This document shows, in pieces, positions 20,834 to 30,446 of a stretch of 64,000 nt of DNA. Position numbers and translations under genes: made by a program. The DNA lies in NCBI RefSeq assembly GCF_029958925.1, contig NZ_CP124616.1:2356001-2420000 (forward strand), written 5' to 3'. Source of the DNA: Tropicibacter oceani (GTDB lineage: Bacteria > Pseudomonadota > Alphaproteobacteria > Rhodobacterales > Rhodobacteraceae). Each line of letters begins with the position of its first letter. Position 1 is the stretch's first letter. Below the pieces are notes generated by a model. It saw only the letters and a list, made by a program, of their open reading frames with translations, was not told the origin of the DNA and did not search any database.

Positions 20834-21232
20834 TTGAAAACCGGGGCGATCATAACCCTGAGCGCGCTGGCCCTGGCCAGTGGCCTTTCGGCCTGTACCC
20901 CGGCCGAAAGCCAGCGCGCCTTTGCCCCCGTCTACGAGGGCATCGAAACCAGCCTGCTGGACGGAGATCTGGTGCAGTTCGATGTTGAAATGCGCGGCGC
21001 CCGCGATGCGGCGGACGTCGAGGACTATGCTGAATGCGCAGCCGCGCAATACGCGCTGATCCGGGGTTACGGATTTGCGCGTCATTTGCGCACAAATGTA
21101 TACGAAGAGGGTGGCCTCTGGCGCGGAGATGCGGTTTACACCATCTCGGCGGCGCTGCCCCGCGGGCTCAAGACCATCGACGCAGAAGTTGTGGCGCTGG
21201 CCTGTGCCGAAAACGGAATACCGATGGTGTGA
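20834..21232 (+). CDS. putative lipoprotein between nuoG and nuoH
   Basis: Encodes 132 aa if it starts at TTG 20834, which has GGCGGAG upstream and gives the signal [21 protein letters not shown] with a lipobox cysteine. GTG 20828, overlapping the nuoG stop, is a close alternative (134 aa). The mature part is acidic with cysteines in YAECAAAQ and ALACAEN. It ends 7 bp before nuoH, so cotranscription is very likely. Function is unknown. Confidence 0.65.
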   Translation: MKTGAIITLSALALASGLSACTPAESQRAFAPVYEGIETSLLDGDLVQFDVEMRGARDAADVEDYAECAAAQYALIRGYGFARHLRTNVYEEGGLWRGDAVYTISAALPRGLKTIDAEVVALACAENGIPMV

Positions 21233-21239
21233 GGATCTG

Positions 21240-22277
21240 ATGGCCGACTTCTTTACCACGCCTCTGGGCATATTCGTGATCATCTTTGCCCAATGCCTTG
21301 CGGTCTTGGGCTTCGTGATGGTCTCGCTGCTGTTTCTCGTCTACGGGGACCGCAAGATCTGGGCCGCGGTGCAGATGCGCCGGGGGCCCAACGTGGTGGG
21401 TGTCTATGGCATCCTGCAATCCGTGGCCGACGCGCTGAAATATGTCGTCAAAGAGGTGGTCATTCCCGCCGGTGCGGACCGTCCGGTCTTTATGCTGGCG
21501 CCGATGACGTCCTTTGTCCTGGCGGTGATCGTCTGGGCGGTGATCCCCTTCAACGATGGTTGGGTGATCTCGAACATCAACGTCGCGATCCTTTACGTCT
21601 TCGCCATGTCCTCGCTCGAGGTTTACGGCGTGATCATGGGCGGCTGGGCGTCGAACTCCAAGTATCCCTTCCTGGGCAGCTTGCGCTCTGCCGCTCAGAT
21701 GATTTCCTACGAAGTCTCGATCGGCTTGATCATCGTCGGTGTGATCATTTCGTCCGGCTCGATGAACTTTGGTGAAATCGTCCAGGCGCAGGATGGCCGG
21801 TTCGGCTTCTTCAGCTGGTACTGGTTGCCGCACTTCCCGATGGTCTTCCTGTTCTTCATCTCGGCGCTGGCCGAAACCAACCGCCCGCCCTTCGACCTTC
21901 CCGAGGCGGAATCGGAACTGGTGGCGGGCTATCAGGTGGAATATTCGGCAACGCCTTTCCTGCTGTTCATGGCCGGTGAATACATCGCCATCTTCCTGAT
22001 GTGCGCGCTGACCTCGCTGCTGTTCTTTGGCGGCTGGCTGTCGCCGATCCCGGGCCTGCCGGATGGCGTTCTGTGGATGGTCGCCAAGATGGCCTTCTTC
22101 TTCTTCATCTTCGCGATGGTGAAGGCGATCACCCCGCGCTACCGCTATGACCAGCTGATGCGCCTGGGTTGGAAGGTCTTCCTTCCGTTCAGCCTGGTCT
22201 GGGTGGTCTTTGTTTCGTTCGCCGCAAAATTCGGCTGGTTCTTCGGCGCCTATGCGCGCTGGACCACAGGAGGGTAA
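21240..22277 (+). CDS. nuoH: NADH-quinone oxidoreductase subunit H
   Basis: Encodes 345 aa and about eight transmembrane helices, the usual size. ATG 21240 ([10 protein letters not shown]) follows GAGGATC; the longer open frame is an artefact. Signature motifs are RRGPNVVG, a loop of the quinone channel, and [20 protein letters not shown]. NuoH couples quinone reduction in the peripheral arm to the membrane proton pumps. Confidence 0.97.
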   Translation: MADFFTTPLGIFVIIFAQCLAVLGFVMVSLLFLVYGDRKIWAAVQMRRGPNVVGVYGILQSVADALKYVVKEVVIPAGADRPVFMLAPMTSFVLAVIVWAVIPFNDGWVISNINVAILYVFAMSSLEVYGVIMGGWASNSKYPFLGSLRSAAQMISYEVSIGLIIVGVIISSGSMNFGEIVQAQDGRFGFFSWYWLPHFPMVFLFFISALAETNRPPFDLPEAESELVAGYQVEYSATPFLLFMAGEYIAIFLMCALTSLLFFGGWLSPIPGLPDGVLWMVAKMAFFFFIFAMVKAITPRYRYDQLMRLGWKVFLPFSLVWVVFVSFAAKFGWFFGAYARWTTGG

Positions 22278-22282
22278 GACCA

Positions 22283-22777
22283 ATGGCAAGCATCGACTAC
22301 GGCCGCGCCGCCAAGTATTTCCTGCTGTTCGACTTCATCAAGGGGTTCCAGCTGGGGCTGAAATACTTCTTTGCGCCCAAGGCCACGCTGAACTATCCGC
22401 ATGAAAAGGGGCCTTTGTCGCCCCGTTTCCGCGGTGAACACGCGCTGCGCCGCTATCCCAATGGCGAAGAACGCTGCATCGCCTGCAAGCTGTGCGAGGC
22501 GATTTGCCCGGCGCAGGCGATCACCATCGACGCAGAGCCCCGCGAGGACGGCAGCCGCCGCACCACGCGCTATGACATCGACATGACCAAATGCATCTAC
22601 TGCGGCTTCTGCCAGGAGGCCTGCCCGGTGGATGCGATTGTCGAAGGTCCGAACTTTGAATTCTCGACCGAAACCCGCGAAGAGCTGTTCTATGACAAGG
22701 AAAAACTCCTGTCGAACGGCGAACGCTGGGAGGCCGAGATTGCCCGCAACCTTGAAATGGACGCGCCTTACCGCTGA
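22283..22777 (+). CDS. nuoI: NADH-quinone oxidoreductase subunit I
   Basis: Encodes 164 aa. AGGAGGG lies upstream of ATG 22283. Two ferredoxin-type ligand motifs, [15 protein letters not shown] and [15 protein letters not shown], bind clusters N6a and N6b on the path to N2. The N-terminal amphipathic helix is the usual membrane-surface anchor. The stop codon lies inside a perfect inverted repeat. Confidence 0.97.
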   Translation: MASIDYGRAAKYFLLFDFIKGFQLGLKYFFAPKATLNYPHEKGPLSPRFRGEHALRRYPNGEERCIACKLCEAICPAQAITIDAEPREDGSRRTTRYDIDMTKCIYCGFCQEACPVDAIVEGPNFEFSTETREELFYDKEKLLSNGERWEAEIARNLEMDAPYR

Positions 22778-22805
22778 ATGGAATTTTCGCCGAAAATTCC
22801 ATTCA
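22775..22805. repeat. perfect 15-bp inverted repeat at the nuoI stop codon
   Basis: The left arm TGAATGGAATTTTCG (22775-22789) and right arm CGAAAATTCCATTCA (22791-22805) are exact complements around a single central C. The left arm begins with the nuoI stop codon TGA. There is no T-run, so a simple terminator is unlikely. It could be a cruciform, an RNA stability hairpin between nuoI and the next gene, or a protein-binding site. Confidence 0.85.
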
Positions 22806-22821
22806 CCCGCAGGAGACCGAC

Positions 22822-23229
22822 ATGAGCGACCAGAAAACCCCGTTCGAACTGATGATGGAGCAGGCGCAGGAGATGGCGAAGGCCTTCAACCCGGCCATGT
22901 CGTCGTTCGATCCCAAGGGGTTTGAAAACCTTTGGCCGACGATGCCCAAGGACGCCATGGAAATGTGGTTCGGCAAGGGTTTGTCCAAGGACGGGCTGGA
23001 CGCCAAGACCCGCCTGCTGCTGACCATCGCCGGTCTGACCATGCAGGGCGCGCAGGCGGAAACGCCGTTTCGCATGACCGTGCGCCACGCTCTGGAAGCG
23101 GGCGCCAACGAAGAAGAGATCGCCGAGACCATCGCCCAGATGTCGATGTTCGCCGGTATTCCCGCCATGACCCGCGCCATGGAAATGGCCCGCGCCGTGA
23201 TGGCAGATCGAAAGGATAACGAGACATGA
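22822..23229 (+). CDS. carboxymuconolactone decarboxylase (CMD/AhpD-like) family protein
   Basis: Encodes 135 aa. The central helical core ([17 protein letters not shown] and [18 protein letters not shown]) matches the CMD fold. The AhpD CxxC redox motif is absent, so peroxidase-partner activity is unlikely. ATG 22822 follows AGGAGAC, and the 3' end overlaps nuoJ by four bases, so it is translated with complex I genes. No complex I function is known to me for this family; a decarboxylase label would be unsafe. Confidence 0.75.
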   Translation: MSDQKTPFELMMEQAQEMAKAFNPAMSSFDPKGFENLWPTMPKDAMEMWFGKGLSKDGLDAKTRLLLTIAGLTMQGAQAETPFRMTVRHALEAGANEEEIAETIAQMSMFAGIPAMTRAMEMARAVMADRKDNET

Positions 23230-23828
23230 TCGTCTTTGCCTTCTACCTTTTTGCACTTGGCGCCATTGCGGGGGGCCTGTTCACGGTCGTCAGCCGCAAC
23301 CCGGTGCATTCGGTGCTTTGGCTGATCCTGGCCTTCCTGTCGTCGGCGGGGATGTTCGTTCTGATGGGGGCGGAATTCGTCGCCATGCTGCTGATCATCG
23401 TTTACGTCGGCGCGGTGGCGGTGCTGTTCCTTTTCGTCGTGATGATGCTGGACATCGACTTTGCCGAGCTGAAGGCCGAGATGGCGCGCTACATGCCGCT
23501 GGCCCTGTTGATCGGCCTGGTGATCCTGATGCAGCTGGCCATGGCCTTTGGCGCATGGGAAGCCAGCGAATTGGCCGCCGGCCAGTTGGCCCAGCCGACC
23601 CCGAGCGACATGCACAACACCCAGGCGCTGGGGATGATCCTGTATGATGACTACTTCCTGCTGTTCCAGCTGGCCGGTCTGATCCTGCTGGTCGCCATGA
23701 TGGGCGCCATCGTTCTGACCCTGCGCCACCGCGACAACGTCAAGCGGCAGGACATCGTCAGCCAGATCCTGCGCGATCCGGCCAAGCAGATGGAACTCAA
23801 GGACGTGAAGCCGGGGCAGGGGCTGTAA
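23226..23828 (+). CDS. nuoJ: NADH-quinone oxidoreductase subunit J
   Basis: Encodes 200 aa and five transmembrane helices. It shows the [13 protein letters not shown] segment and [21 protein letters not shown], the third helix whose pi-bulge rearranges during turnover. The ATG overlaps the CMD-family gene. It is a standard membrane-arm subunit between NuoA and NuoK. Confidence 0.96.
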   Translation: MIVFAFYLFALGAIAGGLFTVVSRNPVHSVLWLILAFLSSAGMFVLMGAEFVAMLLIIVYVGAVAVLFLFVVMMLDIDFAELKAEMARYMPLALLIGLVILMQLAMAFGAWEASELAAGQLAQPTPSDMHNTQALGMILYDDYFLLFQLAGLILLVAMMGAIVLTLRHRDNVKRQDIVSQILRDPAKQMELKDVKPGQGL

Positions 23829-23833
23829 ACCAA

Positions 23834-24013
23834 ATGTGGGATCTGCTGTTTTCGCCAACCGGGTTGGCGCTTTATGCGGGGTTCTGGACACTAAAGCTCC
23901 TGTTGGGGGCATGGGTGGTGCGCAAGGTGGCGGCACGGATGCCGGTGGCGGTGATCGTGCGGATCGAAAGCGGCCTGACGCGGCTGAAACTGCGGCGCGT
24001 GCGCCCTGAATGA
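23834..24013 (+). CDS. 59-aa membrane protein between nuoJ and nuoK
   Basis: This short frame starts at ATG 23834, 5 bp after nuoJ, and ends at TGA 24011-24013. The protein begins [18 protein letters not shown], has one or two hydrophobic stretches (about residues 8-30 and 34-43), and ends in a very basic tail ([12 protein letters not shown]). Codon use matches its neighbours. Length, spacing and charge pattern suggest a real small inner-membrane protein with a cytoplasmic basic end. No ribosome-binding site is obvious, so translational coupling to nuoJ would be needed. Confidence 0.55.
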   Translation: MWDLLFSPTGLALYAGFWTLKLLLGAWVVRKVAARMPVAVIVRIESGLTRLKLRRVRPE

Positions 24014-24020
24014 ACAAGGC

Positions 24021-24040
24021 GCCCCGGGGCACACCGGGGC
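24021..24040 (+). other. GC hairpin in the nuoJ-nuoK spacer
   Basis: GCCCCGG (24021-24027) pairs with CCGGGGC (24034-24040) over a 6-nt loop, followed by more GC blocks up to 24060. The 95-bp spacer has no coding content of its own. Confidence 0.4.
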
Positions 24041-24108
24041 AAGGTCCGGGGACACCCGGGCAGCTGAATGGCAAGACGATAATCGGGCAAGACCCGGAGG
24101 GACGTGAG

Positions 24109-24414
24109 ATGATCGGATTGGAACATTACCTGACGGTGGCCGCTGTGCTGTTCGTCATCGGTATTTTCGGGCTTTTCCTGAACCGCAAGAACGTGATCAT
24201 CCTGCTGATGAGCATCGAACTCATGCTCTTGGCGGTGAACATCAACCTTGTCGCCTTTTCGACCCATCTGGGCGATCTGGTGGGGCAGGTCTTTACGCTG
24301 TTCGTGCTGACCGTCGCCGCCGCCGAGGCCGCGATCGGCCTTGCGATCCTTGTCTGTTTCTTCCGGAACCGCGGCACCATCGCCGTGGAAGACGTCAACG
24401 TGATGAAAGGCTGA
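24109..24414 (+). CDS. nuoK: NADH-quinone oxidoreductase subunit K
   Basis: Encodes 101 aa, the exact family size, when started at ATG 24109 ([15 protein letters not shown]), which has GGAGGG upstream. An in-frame ATG at 24010 would add a non-conserved Gly/Pro-rich leader. Three transmembrane helices carry the conserved glutamates in [11 protein letters not shown] and [10 protein letters not shown] that belong to the central proton axis. Confidence 0.96.
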   Translation: MIGLEHYLTVAAVLFVIGIFGLFLNRKNVIILLMSIELMLLAVNINLVAFSTHLGDLVGQVFTLFVLTVAAAEAAIGLAILVCFFRNRGTIAVEDVNVMKG

Positions 24415-24420
24415 CCCAAA

Positions 24421-26553
24421 ATGGAGACGATCATCCTTTTCGCCCCGCTGGTGGGCAGCCTGATCGCCGGCTTCGGCTGGCGCTACATTTCGATCACCGG
24501 GGCGCAATACGTCACTACGGGCCTGCTGTTCCTGGCCTGCCTGCTGTCCTGGATCGTGTTCTTTTCGCACGGACCGGAAACCCAGCACATCCAGATCATG
24601 CGCTGGATCGAAAGCGGCACGCTGTCGACCGACTGGTCGATCCGGCTGGACCGCCTGACCTCGATCATGCTGATCGTCGTCACCACCGTGTCGTCGCTGG
24701 TGCACCTGTATTCCTTTGGCTACATGGCGCATGACAGCCAGTTCAAGGACGGCGAGGAAAGCTATCGCGCCCGCTTCTTTGCCTATCTGTCGTTCTTTAC
24801 CTTTGCCATGCTGATGCTGGTGACCTCGGACAACCTGGTTCAGATGTTCTTTGGCTGGGAAGGCGTGGGTGTCGCATCCTACCTGCTGATCGGCTTCTAC
24901 TATCGCAAGCCGTCGGCCAACGCCGCCGCGATCAAGGCCTTTGTGGTCAACCGGGTTGGCGACTTTGGCTTTGCGCTTGGCATCTTTGGCCTGTTCTTCC
25001 TGACCGACAGCATCAAGTTCGACGACATCTTTGCCGCCGCTCCGGCGATTGCCGAAACGCAGCTGACCTTCTTGTGGCGCGAATGGAACGCGGCCGAGGT
25101 TGTGGCCTTCCTGCTGTTCGTCGGCGCGATGGGCAAATCGGCACAGCTGTTCCTGCACACATGGTTGCCTGACGCGATGGAAGGCCCGACGCCTGTGTCG
25201 GCGCTGATCCACGCCGCGACCATGGTCACCGCCGGTGTCTTTCTGGTCTGCCGCATGTCGCCGCTGATGGAATTCGCCCCCGGGGCAACCGGTTTCATCA
25301 CCTTCCTTGGCGCGACCACGGCCTTTGTCGCCGCGACCATCGGTCTGGTGCAGAACGACATCAAACGCGTGATCGCCTATTCGACCATGTCCCAGCTGGG
25401 CTACATGTTCGTGGCTGCCGGTGTCGGCGTCTATTCGGTCGCCATGTTCCACCTGTTCACGCACGCCTTCTTCAAGGCGATGCTGTTCCTTGGCGCGGGG
25501 TCGGTGATCCACGGCATGCACCACGAACAGGACATGCGGAACTATGGCGCGCTGCGCAAAAAGCTGCCCTATACCTTCTGGGCGATGATGATCGGCACGC
25601 TGGCGATCACCGGCGTCGGGATCCCGCTGACCCATCTGGGCTTTGCCGGCTTCCTGTCCAAGGACGCGGTGATCGAAAGCGCCTGGGCGGGCACCAATGG
25701 TGGCTATGCCTTCTGGATGCTGGTCATCGCGGCGCTGTTCACCAGCTTTTACAGCTGGCGCCTGATCTTCCTGACCTTCTACGGCGAGGCGCGCGGCGAC
25801 AAGCACACGCATGAGCACGCGCACGAAAGCCCGATGGTCATGCTGGTTCCGCTGGGCGTGCTGGCCTTCGGGTCGGTGTTTGCCGGGATGATCTGGTACG
25901 GTTCGTTCTTTGGCGACCACAACCAGGTGAACAAGTTCTTTGGCATTCCGGCCCACCACGAAGAGGTGGCCGATGCAGGACACGGCGAAGCGGCGGATGC
26001 CGGTCACGGGGACACCGCTGTTGCGGATGCCGGTCATGGCGACGACGCCGCGCATGGCGAGGCCGCGGACCACGCTGCCGCCGCAGACCACGCAATGGCC
26101 CCGCAGGGCGCGATCTACATGGCGCCGGACAACCACGTGATGGACGACGCGCACCATGCCCCGACATGGGTCAAGGTCAGCCCCTTCGTTGCCATGATCA
26201 TCGGTTTCGCCACGGCCTTCTGGTTCTATATCGCGAACCCCGAACTGCCCAAGCGTCTGGCCGAAAACCAGCGCCCGCTGTACCTGTTCCTGCTGAACAA
26301 ATGGTACTTTGACGAAATCTATGACTTCCTCTTTGTCCGTCCCGCCAAGGCGCTTGGCCGCCTGCTGTGGAAGCGCGGCGACGGCGACGTCATCGACGGG
26401 TCGATCAACGGCATCGCCATGGGCATCGTGCCCTTCTTTACCAGGCTCGCGGGCCGGGCGCAGTCTGGATACATCTTTACCTATGCATTCGCGATGGTCA
26501 TCGGGATCGCCGTCCTGATCACCTGGATGTCGCTCAGCGGAGGAGCGCACTGA
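24421..26553 (+). CDS. nuoL: NADH-quinone oxidoreductase subunit L with His-rich loop
   Basis: Encodes 710 aa, larger than E. coli NuoL (about 613). It is the distal antiporter-like proton pump with the long lateral helix. Typical motifs include [51 protein letters not shown] and [11 protein letters not shown]. The extra length includes a hydrophilic loop at about 513-570 with ADAGHG units, HGEAADH and HHEE, plus THEHAHES near 462. The loop is not part of the pump core. The last base overlaps nuoM. Confidence 0.96.
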   Translation: METIILFAPLVGSLIAGFGWRYISITGAQYVTTGLLFLACLLSWIVFFSHGPETQHIQIMRWIESGTLSTDWSIRLDRLTSIMLIVVTTVSSLVHLYSFGYMAHDSQFKDGEESYRARFFAYLSFFTFAMLMLVTSDNLVQMFFGWEGVGVASYLLIGFYYRKPSANAAAIKAFVVNRVGDFGFALGIFGLFFLTDSIKFDDIFAAAPAIAETQLTFLWREWNAAEVVAFLLFVGAMGKSAQLFLHTWLPDAMEGPTPVSALIHAATMVTAGVFLVCRMSPLMEFAPGATGFITFLGATTAFVAATIGLVQNDIKRVIAYSTMSQLGYMFVAAGVGVYSVAMFHLFTHAFFKAMLFLGAGSVIHGMHHEQDMRNYGALRKKLPYTFWAMMIGTLAITGVGIPLTHLGFAGFLSKDAVIESAWAGTNGGYAFWMLVIAALFTSFYSWRLIFLTFYGEARGDKHTHEHAHESPMVMLVPLGVLAFGSVFAGMIWYGSFFGDHNQVNKFFGIPAHHEEVADAGHGEAADAGHGDTAVADAGHGDDAAHGEAADHAAAADHAMAPQGAIYMAPDNHVMDDAHHAPTWVKVSPFVAMIIGFATAFWFYIANPELPKRLAENQRPLYLFLLNKWYFDEIYDFLFVRPAKALGRLLWKRGDGDVIDGSINGIAMGIVPFFTRLAGRAQSGYIFTYAFAMVIGIAVLITWMSLSGGAH

Positions 26554-28106
26554 TGGATAACTTGCTTTCCATTGTCACCTTTCTGCCTGCTCTGGCGGCC
26601 CTGATCCTTGCGCTGTTCCTGCGCGGCGGTGACGAAGCGGCGGATCGCAATGCAAAATGGCTGGCGATGATCGCCACCAGCGTGACCTTCCTGATCTCGC
26701 TGTTCATCCTTGCGCAGTTCGATGCCTCGGACACCGGTTTCCAGATGGTGGAAGAGCAGGAGTGGCTGCTGGGGATGAAGTACAAGATGGGCGTCGACGG
26801 GATTTCGGTCCTGTTCGTGATGCTGACCACCTTCATGATGCCGCTGACCATCCTGGCCAGCTGGGGCGTCAGCACCCGCGTCAAGGAATACATGATCGCC
26901 TTCCTGCTGCTGGAAACGCTGATGCTGGGCGTGTTCATGGCGCTGGACCTGGTGCTGTTCTACCTGTTCTTCGAGGCAGGCCTGATCCCGATGTTCCTGA
27001 TCATCGGCATCTGGGGCGGGGCCAACCGCATCTATGCCAGCTTCAAGTTCTTCCTCTACACCTTCCTTGGGTCGGTGCTGATGCTGGTGGCCATGGTGGC
27101 GATGTTCGCCGATGCGGGCACCACAGACATCACGCTGCTGATGAACCACACCTTCTCGTCCGAAAGCTTCAGCCTGATGGGCGTGCAGGTGATCGGCGGC
27201 CTTCAGACCATGCTGTTCCTGGCCTTCTTTGCCAGCTTTGCGGTCAAGATGCCGATGTGGCCGGTGCACACCTGGTTGCCGGACGCGCACGTTCAGGCGC
27301 CGACGGCGGGCTCGGTCGTGCTGGCGGCGATCCTGCTGAAGATGGGCGGCTATGGCTTTCTGCGCTTTTCGCTACCGATGTTCCCGGTCGGGTCCGAGAT
27401 CATGCAGGACCTTGTCTTTGCCCTGTCGGTGATCGCGATCATCTACACCAGCCTTGTGGCGCTGGTGCAGGAAGACATGAAAAAGCTGATCGCCTATTCG
27501 TCGGTCGCGCACATGGGCTATGTCACCATGGGCATCTTTGCGGCCAACCAGCAGGGGGTTGATGGCGCGATCTTCCAGATGATCAGCCACGGCTTCATCT
27601 CGGGCGCGTTGTTCCTGTGTGTCGGCGTGATCTATGACCGTATGCACACCCGCGAGATCGACGCCTATGGCGGCCTTGTGAACCGCATGCCGGCCTATGC
27701 GCTGATCTTCATGCTGTTCACCATGGCCAACGTCGGCCTGCCGGGCACCTCTGGTTTCATCGGGGAATTCCTGGTGCTGATGGGCATTTTCCAGGTCAAC
27801 ACCTGGGTGGCCGCAGGCGCCACCACCGGGGTGATCCTGTCCGCGGCCTATGCGCTGTGGCTGTATCGCCGCGTGGTCATGGGCGACCTGATCAAGGAAA
27901 GCCTGAAGACCATCACCGACATGACGACCCGCGAAAAGGTGATCTTTGCGCCGCTGGTGGTGATGACGATCTGGATGGGCGTCTATCCGGCGCCGATCCT
28001 GGACCGCATCGGACCCAGCGTTGGCGCGCTGATCGAACAGTATGACACGGCTGTGGCCGCTGCCGGCCTGGGTGGCGACACCCATGTCGCCAAAGCAGAA
28101 CATTAA
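26553..28106 (+). CDS. nuoM: NADH-quinone oxidoreductase subunit M
   Basis: Encodes 517 aa and about fourteen transmembrane helices. ATG 26553 ([17 protein letters not shown]) overlaps the nuoL TGA by one base, with GGAGGAG upstream inside nuoL; the longer open frame is an artefact. Antiporter-like motifs include [18 protein letters not shown], with the key glutamate, and [20 protein letters not shown]. Confidence 0.97.
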   Translation: MDNLLSIVTFLPALAALILALFLRGGDEAADRNAKWLAMIATSVTFLISLFILAQFDASDTGFQMVEEQEWLLGMKYKMGVDGISVLFVMLTTFMMPLTILASWGVSTRVKEYMIAFLLLETLMLGVFMALDLVLFYLFFEAGLIPMFLIIGIWGGANRIYASFKFFLYTFLGSVLMLVAMVAMFADAGTTDITLLMNHTFSSESFSLMGVQVIGGLQTMLFLAFFASFAVKMPMWPVHTWLPDAHVQAPTAGSVVLAAILLKMGGYGFLRFSLPMFPVGSEIMQDLVFALSVIAIIYTSLVALVQEDMKKLIAYSSVAHMGYVTMGIFAANQQGVDGAIFQMISHGFISGALFLCVGVIYDRMHTREIDAYGGLVNRMPAYALIFMLFTMANVGLPGTSGFIGEFLVLMGIFQVNTWVAAGATTGVILSAAYALWLYRRVVMGDLIKESLKTITDMTTREKVIFAPLVVMTIWMGVYPAPILDRIGPSVGALIEQYDTAVAAAGLGGDTHVAKAEH

Positions 28107-28118
28107 GGGGGCGGGGCT

Positions 28119-29561
28119 ATGATCTCGGCTGATCTCACTATCATCCTGCCGGAAATCCTGCTGGCGGTCTTTGCCATGCTGGCGCTGATCGGCGCGGTCT
28201 ATACCGGCAAGGACAAGCTGGCACCGATGCTGGTCTGGGCAACCTCGGCGATCTTCGTGCTGCTGGCGCTTTGGATCGGGGCCTCGGGCGCGGGGACGAA
28301 CGTCGCCTTCAACGGGATGTTCGTCGACGACGGCTTTGCCCGCTTTGCCAAGGTGACGATCCTTGTCTCGGCCGCGGCCGTCCTGCTGATGAGCGAAGGC
28401 TACATGAGCGCGCGCGGCTTGCTGCGCTTTGAATATCCGCTGCTGGTGGCGCTGGCCGCCGTCGGCATGATGATGATGGTCAGCGCCGGCGACCTGATGT
28501 CGCTGTACATGGGGCTCGAGCTGCAATCGCTGTCGCTGTATGTGGTCGCCTCGCTGCGCCGCGACAGTGCCAAGTCGACGGAAGCGGGCCTGAAGTATTT
28601 CGTGCTGGGCGCGCTGTCCTCGGGACTGCTGTTGTATGGGGCGTCGATGGTCTATGGCTTTGCCGGGACGACCCAGTTCGCCGGCATCATCCAGACCGCG
28701 ACCGAAGGGGAAATGTCCGTTGGCCTGCTGATCGGCCTTGTGCTGCTGATTTCCGGCATGGCCTTCAAGGTTTCGGCGGTGCCCTTCCACATGTGGACGC
28801 CGGACGTCTACCAGGGTTCGCCCACGCCGGTGACGGCCTTCTTTGCCACCGCACCGAAAGTCGCGGCGATGGGCCTGTTTGCCCGCGTGATGCATGACGC
28901 CTTTGGCAATGCGACGCACGACTGGGGGCAGGTTGTTGCCCTGCTGTCGCTGCTGTCGATGTTCCTGGGCGCCGTGGCGGCGATCGGCCAGCGCGATATC
29001 AAGCGCCTGATGGCCTATTCGTCGATTGCGCACATGGGCTTTGCCCTGATGGGCCTGGCGGCGGGCACGGCGCTGGGTGTGCAGGCGATGCTGATCTACA
29101 TGGCGATCTATGTCACCATGAACGTCGGCACCTTTGCCTTTATCCTGTCGATGGAACGCGACGGCCAGCCGGTGACGGATATCGAGGCGCTGGGGATGTA
29201 TTCCAAGCGCGAGCCGGGCAAGGCGCTGGCCATGCTGGTGCTGCTGTTTTCGCTGGCAGGCGTGCCGCCGTTGGTCGGGTTCTTTGGCAAGTTCTACGTG
29301 CTGCGCGCGGCCTACGAGGCGGGTTATGCCTGGCTTGCGGTTGCGGGCGTGGTGGCCAGCGTGATCGGCGCCTTCTACTACCTGCGGATCGTGTTCTACA
29401 TGTATTTCGGCGAGGACCGCGAGGACGCCCTGGATGGTGGCAAGTCGCCGGTGCTGTGGGGGTTCCTGATGGCCTCGGCGGTGATCATGGTGGTTGGTGT
29501 CGTGAACCTGTTCGGGATCGAAGGGGCGGCGGCGGCGGCTGCGGCGACGCTGGTCAACTGA
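28119..29561 (+). CDS. nuoN: NADH-quinone oxidoreductase subunit N
   Basis: Encodes 480 aa and about fourteen transmembrane helices. It is the third antiporter-like pump. The motifs [41 protein letters not shown] and [13 protein letters not shown] are diagnostic. It is the last gene of the nuo set and is followed by a strong terminator. Confidence 0.97.
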   Translation: MISADLTIILPEILLAVFAMLALIGAVYTGKDKLAPMLVWATSAIFVLLALWIGASGAGTNVAFNGMFVDDGFARFAKVTILVSAAAVLLMSEGYMSARGLLRFEYPLLVALAAVGMMMMVSAGDLMSLYMGLELQSLSLYVVASLRRDSAKSTEAGLKYFVLGALSSGLLLYGASMVYGFAGTTQFAGIIQTATEGEMSVGLLIGLVLLISGMAFKVSAVPFHMWTPDVYQGSPTPVTAFFATAPKVAAMGLFARVMHDAFGNATHDWGQVVALLSLLSMFLGAVAAIGQRDIKRLMAYSSIAHMGFALMGLAAGTALGVQAMLIYMAIYVTMNVGTFAFILSMERDGQPVTDIEALGMYSKREPGKALAMLVLLFSLAGVPPLVGFFGKFYVLRAAYEAGYAWLAVAGVVASVIGAFYYLRIVFYMYFGEDREDALDGGKSPVLWGFLMASAVIMVVGVVNLFGIEGAAAAAAATLVN

Positions 29562-29587
29562 CCCTGCCTTGCGAGCGATGATAAAAG

Positions 29588-29620
29588 GGGACGCGCCTTC
29601 GGGCGCGTCGCTTTGTTTTT
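29588..29620 (+). terminator. rho-independent terminator of the nuo operon
   Basis: The stem GACGCGCC/GGCGCGTC closes a TTCG tetraloop and is followed by GCTTTGTTTTT. It lies 28 bp behind nuoN. Confidence 0.9.
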
Positions 29621-29630
29621 GGGGGTTGGG

Positions 29631-29694
29631 GGCGCTGCCCCCGTCGCTGCGCGACTCCCCCGGGATATTTTGGGCACAAAGAAGCAGGGGGCGC
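29631..29694 (+). repeat. long copy of the intergenic element before birA
   Basis: Contains GCGCTGCCCCC, then CCCCCGGGATATTTTGGGC, then AAAGAAGCAGGGGGC, ending directly before ATG 29697. Its A/G-rich end is the only ribosome-binding candidate for birA. Confidence 0.55.
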
Positions 29695-29696
29695 GC

Positions 29697-30434
29697 ATGT
29701 GGCCTGAGGGGTATGGCAAGCGGGTGCTGGAGACGGTGGACAGCAGCAATGCAGAAGCCGCTCGGATCGCCCTTGGGCTGGCGGGGCCGGAGTGGATCCT
29801 GGCGCTGTCGCAAAGCGCGGCGCGGGGGCGACGCGGGCGCCCTTGGGTCATGCCGGCGGGCAATTTTGCAGCGACCCTGGTGATGCGCCCCGGCGAGGCG
29901 CCCGAGGTGGTTGCCTTGCGGTCCTTTGTGGCGGCGCTGGCCTTGTTTGACGCATTTGAGGCGGTGACGGGGACCGCGGCGGGGCTGGCGCTGAAGTGGC
30001 CCAACGACGTTTTGATGAACGGTGGCAAGGTGGCCGGTATCCTGCTGGAAAGCCTGGGCGGCCCAGGCGGGCATCTGGCCATCGGGATCGGCGTCAACCT
30101 GATTGCCGCGCCGGGGGCGGCGCAGGTCGAACCGGGAGCCTTGGCGCCCGTGTCGGTGCTGGGCGAGACCGGCAAGCGGGTGACTCCCGAGGCGATGCTG
30201 GAAGCGCTGGCGGCGGCCTATGCGGCACGCGAGCAGAGCTTTGTCACCTATGGCTTTGCGCCGATCCGCGCCGCCTGGCTGGAGCGTGCCGCGCGCCTTG
30301 GTGAGGTGATAACGGCGCGCACGGGGCGCGAAGAGGTCACCGGCACCTTCGAGACGGTGGACGAGCAGGGCAATCTTGTCTTAAAGACCCCTGAGGCCCG
30401 CCGCGCCATTGCGGCGGCGGATGTGTTTTTCTAG
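29697..30434 (+). CDS. birA: biotin--[acetyl-CoA-carboxylase] ligase
   Basis: Encodes 245 aa. ATG 29697 gives MWPEGYGKRVLETVDSSNAEA; the longer frame runs into the repeat and terminator. It carries the catalytic domain with ARGRRGRPW (biotinyl-AMP loop), KWPNDVLMNGGKVAGIL and GIGVNL, plus a small C-terminal domain. The N-terminal DNA-binding domain of E. coli BirA is absent, so it is not a repressor. It attaches biotin to carboxylase subunits such as MccA here. Confidence 0.94.
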   Translation: MWPEGYGKRVLETVDSSNAEAARIALGLAGPEWILALSQSAARGRRGRPWVMPAGNFAATLVMRPGEAPEVVALRSFVAALALFDAFEAVTGTAAGLALKWPNDVLMNGGKVAGILLESLGGPGGHLAIGIGVNLIAAPGAAQVEPGALAPVSVLGETGKRVTPEAMLEALAAAYAAREQSFVTYGFAPIRAAWLERAARLGEVITARTGREEVTGTFETVDEQGNLVLKTPEARRAIAAADVFF

Positions 30435-30446
30435 AAGGCTTTGCCT

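Noticed and set aside
23872-26550. 892-aa open frame on the minus strand
   Set aside because: It is antisense to nuoK, nuoL and neighbours, which have clear family motifs; such long antisense frames follow from GC-rich codon bias.
27372-30074. 900-aa open frame on the minus strand
   Set aside because: Antisense to nuoM, nuoN and birA; composition is His/Arg/Gln-rich without any motif.
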